Assembly: GCF_020169335.1 (NCBI RefSeq)
Contig: NZ_JAIEZN010000001.1
Span: 1,973,805-2,037,804 of the forward strand
Direction of reading: 5' to 3'
Length of the DNA stretch: 64,000 nucleotides
DNA from: Devosia aquimaris
GTDB lineage: Bacteria > Pseudomonadota > Alphaproteobacteria > Rhizobiales > Devosiaceae
The notes beneath the pieces were generated by a model. That model was not told the DNA's origin, searched no databases, and was given only the letters and a program-made list of their open reading frames with translations. Position numbers and translations under genes: made by a program. Position 1 is the stretch's first letter. Every line of letters begins with the position of its first letter. This document shows, piece after piece, positions 52,079 through 60,435 of the stretch.

Positions 52079-53674
52079 ATGGAAAACAAGGCAAATTACG
52101 CAACCGTCGGGGCCCTGGCCACCGCTGTGCTGCTTGCGTTCTTCGGCTTCGTATATTGGTTCGCGGGCCCCTCGAGCAATCTGCAAACAAAGTCCTACGA
52201 GGTTATCTTCACCGGCACTGTGTCTGGCATCGGCCCGGGCACGGAGGTACAGTTCAACGGCATCAAGATCGGCCAGGTCCGCTCGGTGGGCCTGGACCCC
52301 ACCGACATCAGCCGCGTGATCGCCCGCATCGAGATCGATGCCTCCATTCCGGTCAAGGCCGATACCAAGGCGCTCATGGGCTTCCAGGGGCTGACCGGTG
52401 TAGGCTCGCTGCAGCTATCGGGCGGCACCGAAGCCGCCGGCCCGCCGCCCACCGAGCCGGGTCGCGATGTGCCCACGCTCTATGCCAAGGTTTCCGATTT
52501 CCAGTCCATTCTCGATGGTCTTTCCACCACCATCAATGGCACTGCGACGGCGGTTGACCGCCTCAACGGCTTCCTCGACACCAATGACGAGAAGCTCAAC
52601 CAGACCATCGCCAATGTCGCCACTTTCAGCGATGCGCTGGCCGCCAATGCCGATGGCGTCAAGGATGCGCTGGCCACCATTGCCGATGCCGGCAAGCAGG
52701 TCGGCCCCATGGCCGAACAGATCAGCACGCTCTCGGCCAAGCTGGGCGAATTGGCGGACGCCATCCCGCCCGAGCGCGTCACCCAGGTGGTCGACAATGT
52801 CGCCACCTTCAGCGACACGCTGTCGCGCAATTCCGGCAAGGTCGATGAGTTCTTCGCCGCTGCGTCCACGCTCTCGACCAGCCTCACTCAGATGAGCACG
52901 ACGCTCTCCACCAGCGTTGCCCGCATCGATGCCGTCACCGCTGCCGTCGACCCCGATGCGGTCAGCCGCGTTGTCGCCAATGTCGATGCCTTTTCGGGCG
53001 ACCTCAGCGGCCTGAGCGACGACGTCAAGGCGCTGCTGGCCGCCGCGCCACCGGAAAAGGTCAACGCCGTGGTGACCGATCTGGCCACCTTCAGCGACAG
53101 CCTGGCCCGCAATTCAGCGCAGGTCGACAGCTTCTTTGAGGCGGCCGATGCGCTGTCCAAGGGCATCACCGACATGGTGGCCCAGCTCGATCCGGCGGTC
53201 ACCAAGGTCAACCAGATCGCCGCCGAGATTGACCCCGCCGTCGTTGGCCGCGCCGTCGCCAATGTCGATAGCTTCGCCGCAAAGCTGGGCAGCAATGCCG
53301 ACAACGTCGATACCGTTGTGGCCAACCTCACCGACATTTCCAATTCGCTGATGGGGTCGGTGGCCAAGGTTGATGAAATCCTGGCCAAGGTCGACAAGTC
53401 CGTCGATGGCGCCGACGATCAGGGCATTTTCGCCCAGATCGGCGAGGCCGCGGTCTCGGTGCGCAACCTGGCCGATCAGCTCAATGCCAACACGGCCAAC
53501 ATCGCGGTGGGGCTGAACAACTTTACGTCGCAGGGCTTGCCCAATTTCACCGCACTCGCTCAGGATGCCCGCGCCACGCTGGCACGGCTTGATCGCGTCG
53601 TCAGAAACCTCGAAAACAACCCCCAGGGCTTGATTTTCGGCGGCGAGACCGTCCGCGAATACAACAAGAGGTAG
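52079..53674 (+). CDS. MlaD/MCE-domain periplasmic protein with long helical tail
   Basis: 531 residues. N-terminal membrane anchor (about 8-29, VGALATAVLLAFFGFVYWFA), MCE domain (about 38-118: SYEVIFTGTVSGIGPGTEVQ, GIKIGQVRSVGLD), then about 400 residues of helical, Ala/Asp/Val-rich sequence with repeated ATFSDxLxxNSxxVDxFF units that look like a coiled-coil barrel. E. coli MlaD is only about 180 residues; a long tail is usual for MCE proteins that span the periplasm. Three bases after the ATPase. Stop is ten bases before the lipoprotein gene. Confidence 0.9.
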   Translation: MENKANYATVGALATAVLLAFFGFVYWFAGPSSNLQTKSYEVIFTGTVSGIGPGTEVQFNGIKIGQVRSVGLDPTDISRVIARIEIDASIPVKADTKALMGFQGLTGVGSLQLSGGTEAAGPPPTEPGRDVPTLYAKVSDFQSILDGLSTTINGTATAVDRLNGFLDTNDEKLNQTIANVATFSDALAANADGVKDALATIADAGKQVGPMAEQISTLSAKLGELADAIPPERVTQVVDNVATFSDTLSRNSGKVDEFFAAASTLSTSLTQMSTTLSTSVARIDAVTAAVDPDAVSRVVANVDAFSGDLSGLSDDVKALLAAAPPEKVNAVVTDLATFSDSLARNSAQVDSFFEAADALSKGITDMVAQLDPAVTKVNQIAAEIDPAVVGRAVANVDSFAAKLGSNADNVDTVVANLTDISNSLMGSVAKVDEILAKVDKSVDGADDQGIFAQIGEAAVSVRNLADQLNANTANIAVGLNNFTSQGLPNFTALAQDARATLARLDRVVRNLENNPQGLIFGGETVREYNKR

Positions 53675-53683
53675 GGACGACCC

Positions 53684-54274
53684 ATGCTCACCACTCGACG
53701 CAGCTTCATGGTGCTCGGCGCCTCAGCCCTGTCCCTGGGCCTGGCCGGTTGCCTTGGCGCCACCCCGCCGGTGACCTTCGACCTCACCAGCGCCAGCGGC
53801 ACGCCCATGCGCCGCCGCTCGTCGCGCGTCGTCGTCATCACCCTGCCCAAGACGGTGCAGACCTATGATTCCCAGCGCGTTGTGGTTCGCGAAGCCGGCA
53901 ATGTGCTGAGCTACCTGCCCGAGGCCCAGCTCTCCGACACCCTGCCCCGCCTGGTGCAGACCCGCCTGCTGCAGACTTTCGAGGCGTCCAACTTCCCCAA
54001 TATCGGCCGACCGGACGATCAACTGCGCGTCGATGTCACGCTCGCCACCGAACTGCAGGCCTTCGAGATCGATGTGGCCAGCGGCAATCTGGCGACGGTG
54101 ACCATCAACGCCAAGCTGGTTGACGAGACGCGCGGCATGATCTTTGCGAGCAAGTCCTTCACCGCCACGCAGCCGGCTGCAACCAATCCGGCTGCCGCCG
54201 CCATCGCCGGGCTGGACGGCGCGCTCAAGACCGTCATGAGCGACATCCTGCAGTGGACGGCCCGCACCGCCTGA
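53684..54274 (+). CDS. ABC-type transport auxiliary lipoprotein
   Basis: 196 residues. Lipoprotein signal with lipobox LAGC (signal peptide MLTTRRSFMVLGASALSLGL then AGC), followed by the PqiC/auxiliary-lipoprotein fold: RVVVITLPKTVQTYDSQRVV, YLPEAQLSDTLPRLVQTRLL and LNGALKT-like end. It likely anchors to the outer membrane and completes the MCE system. Last gene of the Mla-like operon. Confidence 0.88.
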   Translation: MLTTRRSFMVLGASALSLGLAGCLGATPPVTFDLTSASGTPMRRRSSRVVVITLPKTVQTYDSQRVVVREAGNVLSYLPEAQLSDTLPRLVQTRLLQTFEASNFPNIGRPDDQLRVDVTLATELQAFEIDVASGNLATVTINAKLVDETRGMIFASKSFTATQPAATNPAAAAIAGLDGALKTVMSDILQWTARTA

Positions 54275-54301
54275 TCCCTGGCGGCAACCACAGGACAACA
54301 A

Positions 54302-54330
54302 AAAGCCGGGCCCATGGCCCGGCTTTGTCA
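54302..54330. terminator. Bidirectional terminator between convergent genes
   Basis: Perfect 11-base arms AAAGCCGGGCC (54302-54312) and GGCCCGGCTTT (54316-54326), loop CAT. On the minus strand the arm is followed by a T run (complement of the A run at 54298-54304), so it ends ilvE transcripts best; on the plus strand the TTT lies in the arm and serves the Mla-like operon. Confidence 0.8.
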
Positions 54331-54345
54331 TCTCTGCATCCCGGC

Positions 54346-55236
54346 CTATTCGGCGGCGGCCCGCTTGGGCTGCACTTCGGCGCTATAGGCGTCGATCAGC
54401 GTGCGGCAGCCTTCGCCCGGCGTAAAGCGGTTATCGCCGATCTGGCTGACGGGCGTGACCTCGGCGGCCGTGCCGGTCAGGAAGCATTCGTCAAACTGGC
54501 TCAGCTCTTCGGGAAGGATGTGACGCTCCGTCACCGTAAAGCCATTGCGCTTGGCCAGCTCGATCAGCGTCTGGCGGGTAATGCCATTAAGGAAGCAGTC
54601 CGGCGTGGGCGTGGTGATGTCCTTGCCCTTGATGAAGAACACATTCGCGCCCGTGGCTTCCGCCACATAGCCGCGATAGTCCAGCATCAGTGCGTCGGCA
54701 AAGCCATTGGCCATGGCCGCGTCCTTGCTCAGCGTGCAGATCATGTAGAGGCCAGCGGCCTTGGCCGAGGACGGGATGGTCTCCGGCGACGGGCGCTTCC
54801 ACTTGCTCCACTCCAGGCGAATGCCCTTGAGCTTTTCCTCGACCGAGAAATAGCTCGGCCAAACCCAGGCCGCGATCGCCAGGTGCACGGTATTGTTGCG
54901 CGCCGGCACGCTCAGCTCTTCTGAGCCGCGCCAGGCCACCGGACGCACATAGGCGTCAGTCAGGCCATTCTTTTCCAGCACGGCGCGCTTGGCTTCCTCG
55001 ATCTGCTCGACAGACCAGGGCATGGGCATGTCCAGCGTCTTGGCCGAGCGGATCAGGCGCTCGGTGTGCTCGCGCGACTTGAAGATCTCGCCGCCATAGG
55101 CGCGTTCGCCCTCGAACACCGAGCTGGCATAGTGCAGCCCGTGCGTGAGCACGTGAATTTTCGCGTCCTTCCAGGGTTTGAACTCGCCGTCAAACCAGAT
55201 CCAGCCGTCTCGCTGGTCCATGGGCACGCCTGCCAT
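54346..55236 (-). CDS. ilvE: Branched-chain amino acid aminotransferase
   Basis: 296 residues, PLP enzyme of fold type IV. Transaminates 2-oxoacids to Leu, Ile and Val. Features: WIWFDGEFKPWKDAKIHVLT, HGLHYASSVFEGERAYGG, the glycine-rich EATGANVFFIKGKDI and the C-terminal ECFLTGTAAEVTPVSQIGD. Start at 55236 (MAGVPMDQRDG) follows GGGAGAGG. The frame continues to 55902 by chance. Divergent from the MarR gene. Confidence 0.94.
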   Translation of the reverse strand: MAGVPMDQRDGWIWFDGEFKPWKDAKIHVLTHGLHYASSVFEGERAYGGEIFKSREHTERLIRSAKTLDMPMPWSVEQIEEAKRAVLEKNGLTDAYVRPVAWRGSEELSVPARNNTVHLAIAAWVWPSYFSVEEKLKGIRLEWSKWKRPSPETIPSSAKAAGLYMICTLSKDAAMANGFADALMLDYRGYVAEATGANVFFIKGKDITTPTPDCFLNGITRQTLIELAKRNGFTVTERHILPEELSQFDECFLTGTAAEVTPVSQIGDNRFTPGEGCRTLIDAYSAEVQPKRAAAE

Positions 55237-55371
55237 GATCCTCTCCCGAACCTTTCGTTTGCGGGCGCCGTATCGGCCCCGCGTTTGGCGCCGATCATGC
55301 CCGAGCTCCAAGGTCTTGGCAAACCACATAGGCTGAGGGATAAGACAGAACGGCGTCCTGATGGGAACACA

Positions 55372-55890
55372 ATGGCAGCGCACCAAAAGAATGTCAACAT
55401 AGCTGACATAAATTACGCTGGTCCGGACGGTGAAGCGCTGCCGCTGGACATAATGGGCCTGTTCTTCTTTGCCTACCGCGACTTCACCGGCGATGCCGAC
55501 GCCCTGCTCGACCGACAGAACTTCGGCCGCGCCCACCACCGCGTGCTTTATTTCGTGAACCTGCGCCCCGGCATGCCAGTGGCCGATCTGCTCGATATCC
55601 TCAAGATCACCAAGCAGAGCCTGGCCCGCGTGCTGCGCCAGCTCATCGACAATGGCTATGTCGAGCAGCGCACGGGCTATTCGGATCGCCGCCAGCGCCT
55701 GCTCTATGCCACCGACAAGGGGCGGCAGCTCTTCTCCACTCTCTCGGCCACCCAGGCCAGCCGTATCAACGGCGCCATCGATAGCCTGCCACCTGAGTCG
55801 CGCCGTATCATCCTGCGCTTCCTGATCGGCATGGTGGACCCGGCCGATCGCCAGACGCTCGATCGGCTCAACCTCACCTCCAGCGCCTGA
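55372..55890 (+). CDS. MarR family transcriptional regulator
   Basis: 172 residues. Winged-helix core: NLRPGMPVADLLDILKITKQ, SLARVLRQLIDNGYVEQRTG, YSDRRQRLLYATDKGRQLF. Start at 55372 (MAAHQKNVNIADINYAG) because upstream in-frame codons lie in the gap to ilvE without family match. Divergent from ilvE with 135 bases between starts. The regulated gene is unknown; ilvE is the obvious candidate. Confidence 0.88.
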   Translation: MAAHQKNVNIADINYAGPDGEALPLDIMGLFFFAYRDFTGDADALLDRQNFGRAHHRVLYFVNLRPGMPVADLLDILKITKQSLARVLRQLIDNGYVEQRTGYSDRRQRLLYATDKGRQLFSTLSATQASRINGAIDSLPPESRRIILRFLIGMVDPADRQTLDRLNLTSSA

Positions 55891-55905
55891 TCGCCTGCCC
55901 AAAGG

Positions 55906-56835
55906 CTAGAGTTCGAACGGGGTCTGCAGCGACTGGATGGCTTTGATGGCGGCCGAAGCGCGGTTCTCCACGCCCAGCTTGGTATAGACCTGCTCGAGAT
56001 GCTTGTTCACAGTCCGCGGGCTGAGCCCGAGGATCTCGCCAATATCGCGGTTGGACTTGCCGCGCGCGATCCACAGCAGCACATCGCTTTCGCGCAGAGT
56101 CAGGCCGAACTGCTGGCGCAGCACCTCCTCCTGCCCCTCTTCCTGCGCCCGCGACAGGCGGAACAGGTATTCGTCACCCCCCACAAGGCCAAGGAACGAA
56201 TACTGCAGCCCCGGCGCACCCGGCAGGGCCAGTTCGAACCCGCTGCCCTGTGCCGGCTCGCCGGTCTGCCCGCCAAGCCAATCGGTGAAGCGCTGCGTCA
56301 TCGCCCCCTGCCCCTGCACATCCACCCCGGAGCGCTCCAGCAATCGGTTGCACTGCGGCGTCGACCACAGCACCAGCCCATTGGCGCCGAAGGCCACCAG
56401 GTGGCGCCCGGCGGCGTCGAGCGCAATCCGCGCGCTCTGCGCCCGCCGCGCATTGGCCAGATGCACCCTGATGCGGGCCCGCAACTCATCAACATTGATC
56501 GGCTTGCTCAGATAGTCGACGCCCCCGCTCTCAAGGGCGTGCACGATATGCTCGGTCTCGGTGAGCCCCGTCATGAAGATGACAGGCACATGCGTCAGCG
56601 TCGCCATGGCTTTCAGGCGCCGGCAGGTCTCGAACCCGTCCAGCCCCGGCATGACTGCGTCCATCAGCACCACGTCCGGCGCCACCCGCTGCGCAATGCC
56701 CAGGGCCGCTTCGCCACTGCGGGCCACCAGCACCGTTACCCCGGCATCTTCCAGCGCCGTCGTCAGGAACCCCAGCGACTCCGGGGAATCATCCACCAGC
56801 AGGACGATGTCCTGGTCCTTCTCAAGCCGACTCAT
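55906..56835 (-). CDS. LuxR-type response regulator
   Basis: 309 residues. Receiver domain (about 8-125) with DDSPESLGFL and phosphoacceptor Asp at about 58 in VVLMDAVMPGLDGFETC; a middle linker (about 130-235); and a LuxR-type helix-turn-helix at the C-terminus (TLRESDVLLWIARGKSNRDI, LGLSPRTVNKHLEQVYTKLG). Starts 14 bases inside the stop of the kinase gene on the same strand (overlap 56822-56835), so the pair is translationally coupled. Probable output of the urea-linked two-component system. Confidence 0.93.
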   Translation of the reverse strand: MSRLEKDQDIVLLVDDSPESLGFLTTALEDAGVTVLVARSGEAALGIAQRVAPDVVLMDAVMPGLDGFETCRRLKAMATLTHVPVIFMTGLTETEHIVHALESGGVDYLSKPINVDELRARIRVHLANARRAQSARIALDAAGRHLVAFGANGLVLWSTPQCNRLLERSGVDVQGQGAMTQRFTDWLGGQTGEPAQGSGFELALPGAPGLQYSFLGLVGGDEYLFRLSRAQEEGQEEVLRQQFGLTLRESDVLLWIARGKSNRDIGEILGLSPRTVNKHLEQVYTKLGVENRASAAIKAIQSLQTPFEL

Positions 56836-59800
56836 GGCCCACCCGCTCTATGAGTTCTGCATAACCGTCAAAATCAAACGCCTCGATATGCCGCCGCAGC
56901 GCGTCCACCAAGGGCTGATTGCCCGGCACGCCGGCCAGTTCCACAAGCTTGGCTTCGATCCCGCGCACATGCCCGATCTGGCCAAGGCTCACCAGCTCGC
57001 GCAGATGCTCGGCCCCTGGCGAGCGCAAGGGCGGCGCCTTGTCTGCCAAACCTGTTGGTGCTGGCGCGGCATAGTCCCATTCGAGGTCGAGATGCGTCGC
57101 CAGTTTCTCGAGCAGCTGATTGAGCTCGAATGGCTTGGCCAGCGTGTCCGAATGCACCGCCTCGCCCCCGTCCGGCGCGGCGCCATCGCCGATATTGGCC
57201 GACAGCATCACCACCGGCGCGGCGATGCCCCGGTCCCGCAGCGCCTGCAGCAGCTCCCAGCCGCTCATGCCCGGCATGCGGATGTCGAGGAAATAGAGGT
57301 CCACCTGCTGGGCATCCAGCGTCTCCAGGCACGACGGACCATCCTTGGCTGTCAGAACCACAAAGCCGAGTGGCGAAAGCATCTCGCGCATCAGCTCGCG
57401 GTGGTCGGCATTGTCATCCACCACCATCACCGTACGCAGCGCCCCGACATAGCCGACCACGCGGCGGATATCGGCGCTGGCGGCCCGCGGACGCTCCACC
57501 TTGGCCAGCATCAATCGCGCCTGGAACCGTGTGCCGACGCCCGGCGTACTGGTCAGCGTGATCTCGCCGCCCAGTGTCTCGGTCAACAGCTTGGTAATCG
57601 TCAGGCCCAGCCCCAGGCCCGGCACAAAACGATTGCGTTCTGCCGCCCCGCGCACAAAGGGCTCGAACACATGCTCGATATCGTCGGCTGCAATGCCGCT
57701 GCCGGTATCGGCCACCACAAAGCTCGCTACCTGATTGCGATAAGCCACCTCGAAGCTGACATGGCCAGCGCTGGTGAACTTGATGGCATTGGACAACAGA
57801 TTGACGAGGATCTGCCGCAGCCGCTTTTCGTCGGTCCGCACATAGCGCGGCAGGGCCTTGGCCCGGCTGTGCCGGAACTCCAGCCCCTTGGCCTGCGCCT
57901 GCAGGCGGAACATGTCCACGATCTGGTCGAGAAAGTCCTGGATATTGATCTCGTTGGAATAGACCTGCAGCCGTCCCGCCTCGATCTTGGAAATATCGAG
58001 CAGTCCATCGATCAGCCCCGAGAGGTGCTCGGCGCTGCGCCGAATGATCTGCACCGAGCCGCGCCGGTTTTCCGGCAGGCCGGCGTCGCGTTCCAGCACC
58101 TGGGCATAGCCCATCACCGCATTGAGCGGGGTGCGCAGCTCGTGGCTCAGCCCCACCACATAGCGGCTCTTGGCGTGGTTGGCCGCCTCGGCCTTTTCCT
58201 TGGCCCGCTGCAGCTCGGCATCGGTGCGCGAATGCGCGTCGATCTCCTTGAGCAGCAGCGTGTTTTGGCGTGAGCTCTCTTCCTCGGCCACCAGCCGGCT
58301 GTCATGCGCCAGCACCAGGAACCAGGTGATGATCCCCGCCGTCACCGCAAACACGAAGAACACCACCGCCAGCGTGCCGCCCACCACATCGGCCGTGTGC
58401 GGCGCTGCCCCCGCAGCGAAATAATAGATCATCCACAGCGCACTGCCCAACAGGCTGATGGCGATGGCCATGGACGTGCCATAGCGCCCCAGCCGCGTTC
58501 GCAGCTTGGCAATGGCCCACTCGGGCAGGATGCTGGCCGCCACCGCATGGGTCTGCGCCCGGAAATGCGCATGCGGCTTGCACATGTCGTGGCAGCGGGC
58601 ATCCAGCGAGCAGCACAGCGAACAGATCGGCGCCGCATAGGCCGGGCACCAGGCCATGTCCTCGGGCTCGAAGGGGTGTTCGCAGATCGAGCAGGTCACC
58701 GAGGCCAGTGTCTGCCACTGCTTGCGCGGCTTGCGCGCCAGATAGTACCGGCCCTTGGTCGCCCAGGCGATGGCCGGCGAGGCGACGAAGGCCACCACCA
58801 GTGCGATGTAGGGCGACAGCGCCGCAGCCATCTCGCCGAACAGGCCGAAATGCGCGCTCAGCGCAATCACCGTCGACAGCAGCATCGAGCCGACGCCCAC
58901 CGGGTTGATGTCATAGAGATGCGCCCGCTTGAACTCGATGCCCGGCGGCGCCAGGCCGAGCGGCTTGTTGACGAACAGATCCGCCGAGATCGAGCACAGC
59001 CAGGCCATGGCGATGATCGAAAAGATTCCCAGCGTTTCTTCGAGCAGACGATAGATGCCGAGCTCCATCAGCAGCAGCGCGATGGCAACGTTGAACAGCA
59101 GCCACACCACGCGCCCGGGGTGGCTATGCGTCAGCCGCGAGAAGAAGTTCGACCAGGCCAGCGAGCCGGCATAGGCATTCATCACATTGATCTTGAGCTG
59201 GCTGATCACCACGAACACGGCCATCAGCATCAGCGCCAGGAACTGATTGGGGATCATGTAGCCGAAGGCCACAGCGTACATGTGGCCGGGCTCGGACGCA
59301 TGCTCGGCAGACACCCCGCTCGACAAAGCCAGATAGGCCAGGAACGAGCCGGCCAGCAGCTTGGGCGCACCCACCACCACCCAGCCGGCGCCGGCCAGGA
59401 AAATGGCCAGCCGATGCCGCCATTTGCTCGCCCCCTGCGGTGGCAGGAAGCGCAGAAAGTCCACCTGCTCGCCGATCTGGGTCATCAGCGCCAGGATCAC
59501 GGCCGAAGCGGCGCCAAACTTGGCCAGCTCGAAAGGCGCAATGGCGCCTGCCGCCGCCTCTGGCGTGCCCAGCCCACCGAAGCCGAGCCAAAGGTCAAAC
59601 TTGTCCCAGTCCAGAAACGCGATGAAGAAGAACGGCACGATGTTGAGGATCAGCCAGATCGGCTGGGTGACGAGCTGGAACCGGCTGATCATCTGCACGC
59701 CATGGGTCACCAGCGGGATCACCACCACCGCGCTGATGATATAGCCGATCCACAGCGGAATGCCGAACGCCAGCTGCAGCGCACTCGACATGATCGAGGC

Positions 59801-60196
59801 CTCGATGGCGAACAGGATAAAGGTGAAGCTGGCATAGATCAGCGAGGTGATCGTCGAGCCTATATAGCCAAAGCTGGCGCCGCGCGTCAGCAGGTCCACG
59901 TCCACACCGTGCCGGGTGGCGTAGCGCGCAATGGGCAACCCGATGAACAGGATCGCCAGCGACGCCACCACGATCGCCGCAATCGCATTGGTCGTGCCAT
60001 AGCTCAGCGTAATGGCGCCGCCGATGGCCTCGAGCGCCAGAAAAGAAATCGCGCCGATTGCGGTCTGCGAGATTCGGTCATTGGAGAAGCGGCGCGCCGA
60101 CTTGGCCGTAAAGCGCAGCGCATAGTCTTCCAGCGTCTGGTTGGCGACCCAGCGATTGTATTCGCGCCGAATGGGAATGATGCGTTGTCGCGCCAT
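56822..60196 (-). CDS. Transporter-fused hybrid histidine kinase (NCS1-like N-terminus)
   Basis: 1124 residues. The N-terminal 480 residues have about 12 helices of a nucleobase/cation-symporter-1-like transporter (SYGTTNAIAAIVVASLAILF, MTQIGEQVDFLRFLPPQG). A Cys-rich segment at about 500-537 (CSICEHPFEPEDMAWC, ICSLCCSLDARCHDMC) probably binds zinc. Next come a second membrane pair (about 555-620), a HisKA domain with phospho-His at about 684 (SHELRTPLNAV), an ATPase domain (NLLSNAIKF, VADTGSGIAADD, GLGLGLTI), and a receiver domain with Asp near 968 (FLDIRMPG). Start at 60196 (MARQRIIPIRR). Faces urtA across 239 bases; a urea or solute sensor is inferred. Confidence 0.9.
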   Translation of the reverse strand: MARQRIIPIRREYNRWVANQTLEDYALRFTAKSARRFSNDRISQTAIGAISFLALEAIGGAITLSYGTTNAIAAIVVASLAILFIGLPIARYATRHGVDVDLLTRGASFGYIGSTITSLIYASFTFILFAIEASIMSSALQLAFGIPLWIGYIISAVVVIPLVTHGVQMISRFQLVTQPIWLILNIVPFFFIAFLDWDKFDLWLGFGGLGTPEAAAGAIAPFELAKFGAASAVILALMTQIGEQVDFLRFLPPQGASKWRHRLAIFLAGAGWVVVGAPKLLAGSFLAYLALSSGVSAEHASEPGHMYAVAFGYMIPNQFLALMLMAVFVVISQLKINVMNAYAGSLAWSNFFSRLTHSHPGRVVWLLFNVAIALLLMELGIYRLLEETLGIFSIIAMAWLCSISADLFVNKPLGLAPPGIEFKRAHLYDINPVGVGSMLLSTVIALSAHFGLFGEMAAALSPYIALVVAFVASPAIAWATKGRYYLARKPRKQWQTLASVTCSICEHPFEPEDMAWCPAYAAPICSLCCSLDARCHDMCKPHAHFRAQTHAVAASILPEWAIAKLRTRLGRYGTSMAIAISLLGSALWMIYYFAAGAAPHTADVVGGTLAVVFFVFAVTAGIITWFLVLAHDSRLVAEEESSRQNTLLLKEIDAHSRTDAELQRAKEKAEAANHAKSRYVVGLSHELRTPLNAVMGYAQVLERDAGLPENRRGSVQIIRRSAEHLSGLIDGLLDISKIEAGRLQVYSNEINIQDFLDQIVDMFRLQAQAKGLEFRHSRAKALPRYVRTDEKRLRQILVNLLSNAIKFTSAGHVSFEVAYRNQVASFVVADTGSGIAADDIEHVFEPFVRGAAERNRFVPGLGLGLTITKLLTETLGGEITLTSTPGVGTRFQARLMLAKVERPRAASADIRRVVGYVGALRTVMVVDDNADHRELMREMLSPLGFVVLTAKDGPSCLETLDAQQVDLYFLDIRMPGMSGWELLQALRDRGIAAPVVMLSANIGDGAAPDGGEAVHSDTLAKPFELNQLLEKLATHLDLEWDYAAPAPTGLADKAPPLRSPGAEHLRELVSLGQIGHVRGIEAKLVELAGVPGNQPLVDALRRHIEAFDFDGYAELIERVGHESA

Positions 60197-60329
60197 GAGC
60201 CGTCTAGATGTTAACCAAATCCGATGGCTGCACAATAATTCGCCATCGCCTTGTTAGCACGGATTGTCTTGGAAACACTAGGTTCTTGAGCACTCTGCTG
60301 CCCTGTCGACCCCGCTGCCGGCGCTGAGT

Positions 60330-60345
60330 TACGTCAATCGACGTA
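60330..60345. promoter_or_regulatory. Palindrome upstream of urtA, candidate operator
   Basis: TACGTC (60330-60335), AATC, GACGTA (60340-60345), a perfect 16-base inverted repeat in the 239-base gap between the kinase and urtA starts, 91 bases before urtA. LuxR-type response regulators often bind TACG-like palindromes. A second, weaker repeat ACTGT/ACAGT lies at 60363-60375. No sigma-54 promoter motif was found. Confidence 0.4.
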
Positions 60346-60435
60346 TAGGGCTCGATTAACAAACTGTCCCACAGTCCCCCCAACAAGCGCCTCCCTTGGT
60401 GTCTTGGGGCTCATATGCAGCAGAGGGACAAACAG

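Noticed and set aside
58304..60214. 636-codon plus-strand frame opposite the hybrid kinase
   Set aside because: Low-complexity Arg/Gln/His sequence with no domain; mirrors the kinase codon bias.
60197..60435. Sigma-54 promoter upstream of urtA
   Set aside because: Nitrogen control was expected, but I found no TGGCAC-N5-TTGC match; TTAGCACGGATTGTC near 60255 misses the key bases.
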